Source: Candidatus Ozemibacter sibiricus
GTDB taxonomy: Bacteria > Muiribacteriota > Ozemobacteria > Ozemobacterales > Ozemobacteraceae
DNA: 34,173 bases
NCBI GenBank assembly: GCA_003327425.1
Contig: QOQW01000013.1
Coordinates: 125,351-159,523, forward strand
Direction: 5' to 3'
This document shows, piece by piece, positions 7,199-16,200 of this stretch (position 1 is its first letter; the number at the start of each line of letters is the position of its first letter). A model generated the notes under the pieces. That model saw only the letters and a list, made by a program, of their open reading frames with translations, had not been told where the DNA came from and did not search any database. A program made the position numbers and the translations under genes.

Positions 7199-8911
7199 TC
7201 AAGAATCGCGGGCGGCCAGCAGCAGCAGGTGCAGGGCATCCTGGGACAGGGCGGCCTGGCGCAGCCCGAAGGCAGGGCCGCAGATACGGTCGGCCAGGGC
7301 GTCGAGACGCGCCCGGAAGTCCTGCCAGCGGGCCCGCCCGGCGGGACCAGGCAGAACGGGGACCTGCCAGCCCAGCTCCAGGGCAGGGGCAGGCCCCGAG
7401 GGCTCCCCTGCCACGAGATGCCGTGACGTGGCGCCGCCCGGGGCCGCGCGCCCACCGTCAGGCGGCCCATTGGCCCCGGTGGGGCCGCCGGGCGGACCCG
7501 CCCACCCATAGCGCGACGGATGCTCCCAAAGATCGGTACCGACCTCGGCCATCAGCGGAAACAGGTCGTAGGTCACCCCGAAGGGGTCGAAGGCCGGCCA
7601 GACGTCGGCCAGCAAGGCGAGGGTCGCTTGCTGGTCGGCCTCGTCTTCGCCCGGGAAGCCGGTCATCAGGAAGAGATGCACGGCCAGTCCGGCCGCCGCC
7701 ATGTCGAGCAGGACGCGGCGGGCGGTGGCGGCGGTGATCCCCTTGCGGAACCGGGCGAGCAGGCGATCGGAGCCGGTCTCGAGCCCGACGAAGAGTTTGC
7801 GGCAGCCGGCGGCGCGGACCCGCGCCAGGCCGGCCGCGTCATGCCCGGGGTCGAGCCGCGTATAGGCGATCCAGCCGACGGGAGCGGGCAGCCCGCCGAA
7901 GACCTCGGCCAGCTCGCGCAGCCGGCCGGGCGGCACCGCCTCATCCACCACGGCGAACCACCGATGCCCTGCCGCGAACAGGCCGCGCACTTCGGCGGCC
8001 ACCCGCTCGAGGGGGCGGGGCCGCCAGGGCGGACGGCCGTCGGGCGCGCGCACCGGGTGGATGCAGAAGGCGCAGCGTCCCCACGGACAGCCCCGCGCCG
8101 TCTCCACCGGCATGACCAGCGCCGGGGTCAGATACTCATCGAGCGGCAGCAGGTCGAAGGCGGGCGGCGGCCGCTCCGGCCCTGCCAGCACCGGCGCGGC
8201 GCCGGCCCGCTCGCCCCAGGCCAGGGCGTTGGGAGCCTGTGCCGGCGGGGTTCCCGCCGCCACCGCCGTCAGAAAGGGCTCGCCATCGCCCAGCACCACC
8301 GCCTCGACCCACTCGGCCAGCCAGCGGGCCTCGGCCAGCGCCGTCCGGCGGTAGGTGAGGGCGTCGCCGCCCAGCACGAGGCGGCGCTCCGCCCCGCCCG
8401 GCTGCCGGCGCAGCCAGCCCACCAGGGCGAGGCCGGCCGCCAGCTGGGTGTCGGCGATGAGGGACAGGCCGATCAGATCGGGCTGCCAGGCCAACAGCTC
8501 GGCCAGTTCAGGCCGCAGATGGGCGAGGAAGGGCATGGGCACCCGCCCGGCCAGCATGTCCTGCCAGGCCTGGCGCGAGCCGGCCGCCCAGGGCCCGCCC
8601 GCGGTGTCCCAGAACAGGCGCCATTTCCCCAGGGGGTCGGCCCGCTCGTCGAACACCCGCTGCGCGGCGGCGGTGAGCTGCAGGTAGGCGGCGGCATCTC
8701 GCAACGAGGCCGGATCGCTCAGGCGGCGCCGCAGGGCCTCCTCCACCCCGTCCCCAGGACACGCCCCCAGCAGGCGACGGTAGAGGGCCAGGTTGAGGTC
8801 CCAGACCCGGACTTCCACCCCGGCGGCGCGGGCCGCCCCCGCCAGCACCGCCAGGCCCAGCGGGGGCTGGCGCGGATCCCATTGCGGGGGGAAGACCAGG
8901 GCCAGCCGCAT
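7199..8911 (-). CDS. Radical SAM protein with B12-binding-type N-terminal domain, atypical CX4CX2C motif
   Basis: This 570-residue protein starts with the pattern of cobalamin-binding-domain radical SAM enzymes (LALVFPP, then PPLGLAVLAGAARAAG). The radical SAM core follows ARGCPWGRCAFC, with cysteines at 275, 280 and 283. The spacing is C-x4-C-x2-C instead of the usual C-x3-C-x2-C. Later landmarks fit the core barrel: VDEAV, GLETGSDRLLARFRKG, LFLMTGFPGE. A Gly/Pro-rich insert lies near residues 470-500, followed by a C-terminal domain. The substrate is unknown; methyltransferase or RiPP-like chemistry are possibilities only. It starts 18 nt after mntP and probably shares its transcript. No strong Shine-Dalgarno site is seen. 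Confidence 0.85.
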   Translation of the reverse strand: MRLALVFPPQWDPRQPPLGLAVLAGAARAAGVEVRVWDLNLALYRRLLGACPGDGVEEALRRRLSDPASLRDAAAYLQLTAAAQRVFDERADPLGKWRLFWDTAGGPWAAGSRQAWQDMLAGRVPMPFLAHLRPELAELLAWQPDLIGLSLIADTQLAAGLALVGWLRRQPGGAERRLVLGGDALTYRRTALAEARWLAEWVEAVVLGDGEPFLTAVAAGTPPAQAPNALAWGERAGAAPVLAGPERPPPAFDLLPLDEYLTPALVMPVETARGCPWGRCAFCIHPVRAPDGRPPWRPRPLERVAAEVRGLFAAGHRWFAVVDEAVPPGRLRELAEVFGGLPAPVGWIAYTRLDPGHDAAGLARVRAAGCRKLFVGLETGSDRLLARFRKGITAATARRVLLDMAAAGLAVHLFLMTGFPGEDEADQQATLALLADVWPAFDPFGVTYDLFPLMAEVGTDLWEHPSRYGWAGPPGGPTGANGPPDGGRAAPGGATSRHLVAGEPSGPAPALELGWQVPVLPGPAGRARWQDFRARLDALADRICGPAFGLRQAALSQDALHLLLLAARDS

Positions 8912-8929
8912 CGCCCGCGCCGGCCCGCC

Positions 8930-9493
8930 TCAGATCTCGAGGAGCTTGGCCGCGATGGCCAGCAGGATCAAGGCGCCCATCGTCTCGACCCGCTTGCCGA
9001 AGGCGATCGACAGCCGCCGCCCCAAAAACAGACCGGTCCAGGTCATGCCGGCCGCCGTGAAGCCGATGACCACCGATTCCCAGAACAGGCTGGCCGCCGC
9101 CATGCTCATGCCGAAGCCCACCCCCAGCGCATCGAAGCTGGTGGCGAACGAGAGCGCGACCAGCGACCAGCCGCGCGTCGGATCGCAGCGCTCGGCGGCG
9201 GCCGCCTCGTCGTCGGGGTCGGCCAGGCTCTCCTTGAGCATGCGCAAGGCGATGACCGCGAGCAGACCCGAGGCGATCCAGTGGTCGTAGTCGGCGATGT
9301 ATGCGAGCACCGCCCGCCCGGCATACCACCCGCCCATCGTCATCAGGAACTGGAACAGGCCGAAATGGAACCACAGCCGGAAGCACTGCCGGCGGTCGGG
9401 GTCGCGCGTGCCGATGGCCAGGCCGACGGCGAAGGCATCGCAGCCGAGGGCCAGGGCGATGCCCAGCACCATCAAGGAGGAATCGAGGTTCAT
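8930..9493 (-). CDS. mntP: Manganese efflux pump MntP
   Basis: The 187-residue, strongly hydrophobic protein matches MntP in length (E. coli 188) and plan: about six membrane helices in two related halves. The conserved acidic motifs are present: CDAFAVG with Asp19 in the first helix and SFDALGVG in the fourth. The charged cytoplasmic loop (DPDDEAAAAERCDP) lies between the halves, and the typical MGALILLAIAAKLL helix ends the protein. The family exports Mn(II) across the inner membrane. No yybP-ykoY manganese riboswitch could be recognised upstream; instead a MITE-like insertion begins 54-62 nt before the start codon. The radical SAM gene follows closely. Confidence 0.93.
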   Translation of the reverse strand: MNLDSSLMVLGIALALGCDAFAVGLAIGTRDPDRRQCFRLWFHFGLFQFLMTMGGWYAGRAVLAYIADYDHWIASGLLAVIALRMLKESLADPDDEAAAAERCDPTRGWSLVALSFATSFDALGVGFGMSMAAASLFWESVVIGFTAAGMTWTGLFLGRRLSIAFGKRVETMGALILLAIAAKLLEI

Positions 9494-9547
9494 CGGCGAA
9501 ACGACCGGGTCACCCGGACGGGGGCCTCAACGCCGCACCGGCGTCGA

Positions 9548-9555
9548 CCGGACAA
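9548..9555 (+). repeat. Left 8-bp target-site duplication (CCGGACAA)
   Basis: CCGGACAA directly abuts the left terminal inverted repeat and is repeated exactly, in the same orientation, at 9755-9762 directly outside the right terminal repeat. This is the expected mark of transposition. Confidence 0.8.
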
Positions 9556-9754
9556 GACACTCTAGCATGGGTACAGATAACCTTTGCAAGGAACATGAGT
9601 CGCTGCCGGCTCAGGTCCCAGAGCTTCTCGAAACTCGTGGCCAAATGGGCTTCCCTCAGGATGGTCGAGGGCAACGCGTTGGCGAAGATCGGTCGTTGTC
9701 CGGGCACGGTCCATCGCTCGCTGCCTTTTTCATCTGTAGGGTTGCTAGAGTGTC
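9556..9754. mobile_element. MITE-like 199-bp element with terminal inverted repeats
   Basis: The left end GACACTCTAGCATGGGTACAGAT (9556-9578) is matched by the reverse complement of the right end (9732-9754). Nineteen of 23 positions agree, the first twelve are perfect, and all four mismatches fall in one block (TGGG against ACCC). The element is bracketed by an exact 8-bp direct repeat. At 199 bp it is too short to encode a transposase, so it is a MITE or an internally deleted insertion sequence moved in trans. An ATG frame opens at 9595 but runs out of the element with no stop and is not called. The left end, read toward mntP, contains TGCTAGAGT, which could serve as an extended -10 with TTGCAA 19 nt upstream. 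The parent IS family was not identified. Confidence 0.82.
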
Positions 9755-9762
9755 CCGGACAA
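9755..9762 (+). repeat. Right 8-bp target-site duplication (CCGGACAA)
   Basis: Exact copy of the left duplication at 9548-9555, directly outside the right terminal inverted repeat. The rest of the gap to 9855 holds nothing recognisable. Confidence 0.8.
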
Positions 9763-9855
9763 CCTCTGGCCCTCGCGCTCGGCCGCCAGAACGCTCGCCA
9801 CGTCGGCCTTCCCCATCTCCCCATCACCTTCCCCCGGCGCGGCCCTCCACCCCTG

Positions 9856-11832
9856 TCACCAGGTGGCGGGCCGCTCCTCGATCACCCGATAGACCCTGGC
9901 CTGGACGAAGATGTCGAGCAGTTCCTTCGACAGCAGCCCCTGGTTGACCTCATGGTACATGATATCGAATGCGCGATCGTACGGGATCGCTTTCTTGTAC
10001 GGACGATCGCGAGCTGTCAAGGCATCGAAGATGTCGCTGATCGTCATCAATTTCGATTCGAGCGGAATCTGGGCCGCGGTCAGATGATTGGGATAGCCGC
10101 GTCCGTTGAGCTTCTCGTGGTGGGCGTAGGCGATCTCGGGCACCCGCCGCAGGTCGCGCGTCCAGGGGATGCGCGACAGGAAGTTGAAGGTATGGGTGAC
10201 GTGCGACTCGATCTCGGTGCGTTCGGCCTCCGACAGCGAGCCCTTGCGAATCGACAGCACCTGCGTCTCGCGCGGGATCAGGAAGGGGATGCGTTCCCCC
10301 TCGCGGGTGACGTATTCCCGACCGGCGATGTCGAGCAGACGATGGAAATTGCCTTCCTCCATGACGGTGGGCTCGTTGGCGACGAGGAGGAACTCCAGGA
10401 TCTCTTCGAGTTCGGCGAGCTGGGTCTGGTAGTTGGCCTCGAGGGCGGGCAGCATCAGATCGAAGGCCTCGCGGCCCCGCGCGCGCAGCTGCTGGTAGCA
10501 ATCATGCCAGAAGTCGGCCTCGAGCGCCTTGCGCAGGTAGCGGAAGCGCGCGCGCAGGTTCTCCAGTTCCCAGGGGAAGAGCTTCTTGGCCTTGACCAGC
10601 ACCTCCTCGCGGACGCCGACCTTGCCGAAATCATGCAGCAGCGACGCGTAGCGGATCTCGGTCAGGGCCTTCTCATCGAACTGGATCCCGGCGAAGGGGC
10701 CTTCCTTCAGGTCGGCCAGCGTGCGGGCGAAGGCGGTGGTCAGGGTCGCCACCCGCTCGGAATGACCGCTGGTGGTGGGATCGCGGGCTTCGATGGCCAC
10801 CACCGAGGCCTTGACGAACCCTTCGAACAGGTTCTTGATCTCCTCGTAGAGCCGGGCGTTCTCGAGGGCGATGGCGGCTTGCGAGGCGAGGGCCTGCAGC
10901 AGATCGAGGTCATTGCGGTGGAACGGCACGATCACCGCTTCGTCGAGCGGCACGCCGGGCTGGAGCTTCTCGAAATCGCTGCGCTTGTTGATCAGCTGGA
11001 TGACGCCGAGCACCTCGCCGGCCGGATTCTTGATCGGCACGACGACCATGGATTTGGTGCGATAGCCGGACTTGAGGTCGAAGGAGCGGTTGAAGGTGAA
11101 GGGGTAGGACGACGGCAGGAAATAGACGTCGAGCAGGTTGAGAGGCTGGCCGGTCAGCGCCACATACCCGGCGAGACTCTTGTCATCGATGGGCATGAGC
11201 TGGTTCTGGCTCATCTGCCAGTTCAGCGAAGCATTCTGGGTCAACCGGAACCGCAGCTGCCGCCCCGGTTCGATCAGATACAGACTGGCGGCATCGGCCT
11301 CGGCGATCTGCCGACTCTTGGTCAGCATCAACTCGAGCAGACGAGAAAGATCGCGCTCGGCGCTGAGCGCCAGGGCGATGGCGCGCAGATCCTTGATCTC
11401 GCCCTGGGCCCGTTCCAGCTGGCGCCGCATCTCCTGCATGGCCAGGCTGGTCTCGGCATCGACGGTGCAGTTGCGCAGCGTGTCGGACAACTGCTTGAGC
11501 CCGACCGGCTTGACCAGATAGTAGAAGGGCCGATCGATGAACACGGTCTGCAGATAATCGCGCGACAGATTCTCGCCCAGGATGATGACCGGCCGATTCT
11601 CGGGCGCCCGCAGGAAGATGTCGAGCAGGCCGCCGAAATCCTGCAGCAGGAACTGCTCGTGCAGCAGGTAGATGCCGGGTTGGCCGGCCGCTTCGTCCCA
11701 GCCGCGGAGGTCTTCCCGGAAGGGGACGACCTGGTAGCCCAGGCCCACCAGATCGGCATAGAAGGGTTCTTGCCGGATATGATCGGAAATATAGAGGTGG
11801 ATGCGACCTGCAGGTTGGAGCGACTCAGTCAT
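9856..11832 (-). CDS. GAF/HD-GYP cyclic-di-GMP phosphodiesterase with degenerate receiver domain
   Basis: I choose the start at 11832 (658 residues): it has AGAGGA four bases upstream and overlaps the stop of the preceding gene by 8 nt (ATGACTGA). Residues 8-120 look like a receiver fold (LLHEQFLLQDFGG, VIILGE, YYLVKPVG) with the Lys kept, but the phospho-acceptor position reads LLH instead of an Asp. A coiled segment (about 125-160) leads to a GAF domain (about 155-335; KSMVVVPIKNPAGEVLGVIQLIN). The HD-GYP domain has GHSERVA, HDFGKVG (His400-Asp401), HHEKLNGRGYP (His571-Pro581) and SDIFDALTARDRPYK. HD and GYP are about 170 residues apart, roughly 100 more than usual, because of a helical insertion. 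The family hydrolyses c-di-GMP; phosphorylation-independent control is inferred. Confidence 0.9.
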   Translation of the reverse strand: MTESLQPAGRIHLYISDHIRQEPFYADLVGLGYQVVPFREDLRGWDEAAGQPGIYLLHEQFLLQDFGGLLDIFLRAPENRPVIILGENLSRDYLQTVFIDRPFYYLVKPVGLKQLSDTLRNCTVDAETSLAMQEMRRQLERAQGEIKDLRAIALALSAERDLSRLLELMLTKSRQIAEADAASLYLIEPGRQLRFRLTQNASLNWQMSQNQLMPIDDKSLAGYVALTGQPLNLLDVYFLPSSYPFTFNRSFDLKSGYRTKSMVVVPIKNPAGEVLGVIQLINKRSDFEKLQPGVPLDEAVIVPFHRNDLDLLQALASQAAIALENARLYEEIKNLFEGFVKASVVAIEARDPTTSGHSERVATLTTAFARTLADLKEGPFAGIQFDEKALTEIRYASLLHDFGKVGVREEVLVKAKKLFPWELENLRARFRYLRKALEADFWHDCYQQLRARGREAFDLMLPALEANYQTQLAELEEILEFLLVANEPTVMEEGNFHRLLDIAGREYVTREGERIPFLIPRETQVLSIRKGSLSEAERTEIESHVTHTFNFLSRIPWTRDLRRVPEIAYAHHEKLNGRGYPNHLTAAQIPLESKLMTISDIFDALTARDRPYKKAIPYDRAFDIMYHEVNQGLLSKELLDIFVQARVYRVIEERPATW

Positions 11833-12349
11833 GCGTTCCTCTCGATGGATCGTTGGGAACGCCTGGATCGCCCGGGCGGGCGGCACCGGTCGCACCGGTG
11901 CCGCCAGTGGGGCCAGTGGCGCCGGCCGAGCCCGCAGGCCCGGCGAGACCGGCGGGACCGGCGGGACCGACCCGCGGGAAGGCCAGGGCCTTCCAATAGG
12001 CGAGATCTTCCACCTGATCGACCTGGATGCGTATGGCGAAGTGGCAACGCGGCCAGTACCGGCGGACCAGCTCGATATCTTCAGGCCGCGCCGATACTTC
12101 GCCGCGACCGTACAGCCGGTAGCCGGTATCCATTTCGCGGCTGGCCACCAGCACCCAGCACCGCGGATCGCGGGCCAGGTTGCGACGGGTCTCGACGTAG
12201 CGTTCCCCAGACAGGATGAGCGCCCCCTCGGAGGCGGGCAGCAGATTCCAGGCCCCGACCAGGTGGGGCGTGCCATCGGCGCGTAACGTGACGATGGCGG
12301 TGAAATCGGTCATTTTGATGGTCTGCAAGACCTCGGGGGGCAGTTCCAT
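11825..12349 (-). CDS. PPOX-fold flavin-binding-like protein with collagen-like C-terminal tail
   Basis: Residues 1-120 resemble pyridoxamine-5'-phosphate-oxidase-like split-barrel proteins: a start helix, FTAIVTLRADGTPHLVGAW, ALILSGERYVETRRNLARDPRCWVLV and GYRLYGRGEV. The split barrel normally dimerises and binds FMN or F420. After VDQVEDLAYWKALAFPRV comes a run of ten uninterrupted Gly-X-Y triplets (residues 128-157: GPA, GPA, GLA, GPA, GSA, GAT, GPT, GGT, GAT, GAA), then a short Pro/Gly tail. Such tails are very rare on this fold. The start at 12349 is supported by a promoter ending 7 nt before it (leaderless); ATG at 12313 is an alternative. The 3' end overlaps the HD-GYP gene by 8 nt, so the two are probably translated together. 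Its biochemical role is unknown. Confidence 0.8.
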   Translation of the reverse strand: MELPPEVLQTIKMTDFTAIVTLRADGTPHLVGAWNLLPASEGALILSGERYVETRRNLARDPRCWVLVASREMDTGYRLYGRGEVSARPEDIELVRRYWPRCHFAIRIQVDQVEDLAYWKALAFPRVGPAGPAGLAGPAGSAGATGPTGGTGATGAARPGDPGVPNDPSRGTHD

Positions 12350-12356
12350 GCCCGCC

Positions 12357-12385
12357 AGTGTATCCCGCCAGGGCTGAGAACGCAA
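12357..12385 (-). promoter_or_regulatory. Sigma-70-type promoter for the PPOX/HD-GYP pair, leaderless
   Basis: Read on the minus strand: TTGCGT (12385-12380), a 17-nt spacer, TACACT (12362-12357), then only GGCGGGC before the ATG at 12349. Transcription would begin at or beside the start codon. There is no Shine-Dalgarno sequence. Confidence 0.65.
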
Positions 12386-12626
12386 TCCTCCACCGCGACC
12401 ACGACCGCTTGCCCCTCCGCCGACCAGCCTCGCCGACCAGGCCGCTACGGACCGACCGGCGGACATGGCGGCTCGCCTGGGCGGAGATGCTTCGGTCGCG
12501 CTGGCGAACGAGGTTGGCGGGCGGCGGCGGCGCTGCCTCGGCCGGCCCTCCTCAGGTCGGGAAGGCCAGTGCGAGCAAGCTTTCTCGGGATTCCTTGTCC
12601 GGAGCGCGGCCACAGGGGCCGATCCC

Positions 12627-13280
12627 CTAGGATGCAGGCGGAGAGCGACGGCGACGGGCCGAGGGCGGCGGCGAGGGCGACGAGGGTAGGCCGGCGCCAG
12701 GGTCGTGGCGGTCGCGGCGGATCAGATACTTGTTGGGCACCACGGTGGTGAGATCGCGCTGCAGCGGGTCATCGCGGCGATCGCGCCAGAGCCGGAAGAC
12801 CTCGACCGCCCGGCGGAAGAGCCAGGGCCCGGTGGTCGGCACCACCAGCGGCACCTTCCCCGACTCGAGCTCGGCCAGACCGAACCAGGCGAACCGGCTG
12901 CCGGCCATGTCATCGCCCGGCTCGATCGGGCCGCCTTCATACGCCATCACGTAGCTGATGCTGAGCATGAACCGGACGTTCTCGTCGTAGTGGAAGCTCG
13001 ACGCATGCACCACGCCCACCGGCCGGACCCGGACCTGCGGCCCCGCCTCTTCGCGCGTCTCCTTGAGCGCCCCCTCGAGGATGGTCAGCCCGGCGTCGAG
13101 GCCGCCATTGACCACCTCCCAGCCGGCGCGCTGCGGATGATGGAGCAGCAGGAATTCCTCGCGGTCGTTGATGATGAAGACGACGACGGCGGCCGGAAAG
13201 CACGGGAAGACCCGCCGGCCATCGGTGGTCGTGACCGTGGGCGGCCCCGCCCGGGGGGAACCTGAACGCGCAGCTGTCAT
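12627..13280 (-). CDS. Nudix hydrolase domain protein
   Basis: The ATG at 13280 has AGGAGA just upstream and overlaps the stop of the giant helicase gene as ATGA, so the 217-residue product is probably made by translational coupling. A Nudix fold is clear: VVFIINDREEFLLLHH, WEVVNGGLDAG and the box GLDAGLTILEGALKETREEAG. Compared with GX5EX7REUXEEXGU, the first Glu is Leu and the Arg is Lys, but the metal-binding Glu residues of the KETREE core remain. The segment after the box (GVVHASSFHYDENVRFMLSISYVM, then FAWFGLAELE) matches ADP-ribose/NTP-type Nudix enzymes in general. The tail is low-complexity Pro/Ser/Arg. The substrate cannot be told; the coupling suggests it serves the helicase protein, for instance by removing a nucleotide product. 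Confidence 0.88.
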   Translation of the reverse strand: MTAARSGSPRAGPPTVTTTDGRRVFPCFPAAVVVFIINDREEFLLLHHPQRAGWEVVNGGLDAGLTILEGALKETREEAGPQVRVRPVGVVHASSFHYDENVRFMLSISYVMAYEGGPIEPGDDMAGSRFAWFGLAELESGKVPLVVPTTGPWLFRRAVEVFRLWRDRRDDPLQRDLTTVVPNKYLIRRDRHDPGAGLPSSPSPPPSARRRRSPPAS

Positions 13281-16200
13281 GATCTCTCCTTCCTCGCCGC
13301 CCCTGGACCATCGTGGGGAAGCGCGACCCGATCGCCCTCGACCACCGCCAGCCCCTGCCTGACCAGCCAGGCGATGCCGGCTTCGGCGAACGCCTGCAGC
13401 CGGGTGGTGACCCGCCGGTAACCCAGGCGGGAGGCCATCTCGCGCCGCAAGTCGATGTGGGGCAGACCGACCGCGGCCTGCAGCACCCGCAGACCGACCG
13501 CCGCCCACTCCTCGACCGGAATGTGCTCAGGATCGCGCACCTCGCCGTCGGGGGCCGGCCCGCGAGGCACCGGCAGATCGCCAGCTACCGCCCCTGCCCC
13601 CGCCGCTCGGCCGCATGACGCCTCGGTCGCCGTCTCGGCCGGCGCCCCGGCGGTCGCGCGGGGAGCGGCCCAGACGAAGCCATCGGCATACCGGCACCGG
13701 CCGGCGGCGGCCGCCGTCTCCACCAGCGCCTCGACGACCTGGCGGGCCCGCTGGCGCGGCTGCTTCACGCCATAGCAGGCGGCCAGCCGGCGCACCAGCA
13801 GGTCGAGATGCAGCGGCGCCTCCACCGCCAGGATGCGCTGGAGCAGGTCTTCAAGCACGGCTTGATGCCCGGGCCGGCCGAACTGGTCGGGCGTGCCCCG
13901 CACTTCGATCGGAAACGCCCGGTACGGGGGCAGGCCGAGAGCGGCTTCGGGGAGCGAAGAGGGCGGGGGTGGCGAGGGTGGCGCCGCGGTCGTCGCGGCG
14001 CCCCCGGCCGGCTCTGGCGCGGCTCGCGTCGCGGGCCCCATCGCTTCGTCGCCCTCGCCCTGGGCGGCGGCCGGCGCGGGGGCGCCCGGCGCAGCCTGGA
14101 CGCAGGAATGGGCCCGACCGTTGGCCGCCCCGTTCCCCGCCGAGGGGCCGTCGTCTTCGACGACCACTACTTCCGGACGGAGGTCGGCATTGGCCCCGGG
14201 CGGCGGCGGCGGCATCGGCTCGGCCCGGGCCGCCGCCAGTCGGCTCCGCAGCCGGCGTAGCTCGCCCTCACGATCGTGCAGCCAGTCGAGCACATGGAGA
14301 CGATGCAACCGCCAGCCCAGGCCGGTCATGACCTCCTGCCGCAGCCGCTCCCGGTCGCGGGCGGTGTGGGCGCTGGCGAAGGCGGGCCCATCGGTCTCGA
14401 TGCCGAGCAGGGTCGCCCCGGTCGCCGGATCGCGCACCGCCAGATCGAGCCGATACCGCGAGAACCCCACGCCCCGCTCGACCAGCCAGCCGTCGGCCGC
14501 CAGAGCCGCCGCCACCTGATCGACCAGGGGCGACAGGGGCGCCGCCGGCGCGGCGTCCCCGGCCCGCACGACCGCCAGCTCATCCCACGCGCCGCCGGCA
14601 TACCGCAGGAATTCCCGCAGATGGCGAACGCCGACCGCCCGCGTGCGCCCCAGATCGATCTGTTCCGGCGACAGGCTGGTGAAGACCTCGAGCCGGCGGC
14701 GGGCCCGCGTGATGGCGACGTTGAGACGGCGCTCGCCCCCCTCGCGGTTGAGCGGGCCGAAGTTCATCGGCAGGTAGCCGGTGGCATCGGCGGCGTAGGT
14801 AATCGAGAAGAGCATCACATCGCGCTCGTCACCTTGGACATTCTCCAGATTCTTGACAAAGACCGGTTCGGGGGCGCGCTCGCCGAAGTACGGTTCGATC
14901 TCGGGCCAGCGACTGCGGGCCTCTTCGAGCAGATCTTCGATCAGGGTCTGCTGGGGCTGGTTGAAGGTGACCACCCCGATCGAGAGCCCTCGGAAGCGCG
15001 GATCGCGCAGATGGGCCACCACTCGCGCCGCGACCGCCTCGGCCTCGGCCCGATTGACCCGGCCCCGCCCCCGCTCGAAGACCCCCGCGACCTTGATGAG
15101 AGCCACGCCGGTGAGGAAGTCTTCCTCGGGCGCCACGACGAGGGGATCGGACGCTTCGGCCCTGGCGGCCGGTTCGGCGACGCCGTTCGCCGCAGAGCGA
15201 GGGACCGCCCGCTCGGGTCGCGGGGCGCCCCGACGGGGGGCAGGGAAGGTCTGCAGGCGATTCTCATAATAATGATGGTTGCTGAAAGCGATCAGACGCT
15301 CATCGCGACTCCGATAGTGCCAGGCCAGCCAGAGGCTGGGCACGTTGGCGGCAACCGCCTCCTCCAGGATGCTTTCGAGATCATGGGTGAGGGGCTGATC
15401 GCTGTCGGGCAGGCCCTGCCCGTCTTCGGCCGCCTCGAGGTCGGTGGCGAAGAAGGTGGTCGGCGGCAGCTGCCGACTGTCGCCCACGATGATGACCTGC
15501 GGGGCGCGGGCGATGGCGCCGATCGCGTCATGGACGGCGATCTGCGAGGCCTCGTCGAAGACCACCAGGTCGAAGCGGTCGGCGGTCGGCGGCAGATACT
15601 GGGCGATCGACAGGGGGCTCATCAGCAGGCAGGGCTTGAGGCGCCCCAACAGCCGGGGGATCCTCTCGAGCAGGCGCCGGATCGGCAGCACCCCCCGTTT
15701 CTTGCGTGCCTCGCGCAGCACCAGGCCGGTCTCGGAGAACCCGTTGAGGACGATGGTCCCGGCGGCGGGGCGCCGCGCGGCGAGGGCGGCGGCCAGTTCG
15801 CGCCGGGCACGGCGGATCAGCTCGCGATCGCCAGTGCGGAACCGCTCGGCCAGCTGCTCATAGGCCTGTCCCGAGAACCGGGCGATCCGGGGTTCGCGGG
15901 CACAGAGCTGTTCATACCGATTCTGGCGGAACCCCCGTTCGAAGACGGCGGCCAGGTCGGCCAGCGGCCATTTCCCCTGCCACAGACCGGCCACCAGATC
16001 GGCCAGGCCGCTCGCTTCGGCCTGGGCTCGCGCCTCGCCCAGCCGGGCCCAGTCGCGCAGATCGCCCAGACTGGCCCGCCACTGGTCGCAGCGCGCCGCG
16101 AGCGCGGCGGGCGTGACCTGGGCCAGACCGGCCGGCCAGGCCTCTTCCAGGCACACCCGCAGGCCGTCCACCACCCGTTGCCAGGCCGTTTCGCAGGCGG

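Noticed and set aside
9494-9800. Manganese riboswitch upstream of mntP
   Set aside because: None of the yybP-ykoY conserved segments could be found; the region is occupied by the MITE-like element.
9301-12219. Very long plus-strand open frame opposite the HD-GYP gene
   Set aside because: It is the antisense of clear HD-GYP, PPOX and mntP coding sequence; GC-rich DNA leaves such frames open by codon bias, and its protein has no recognisable motif.
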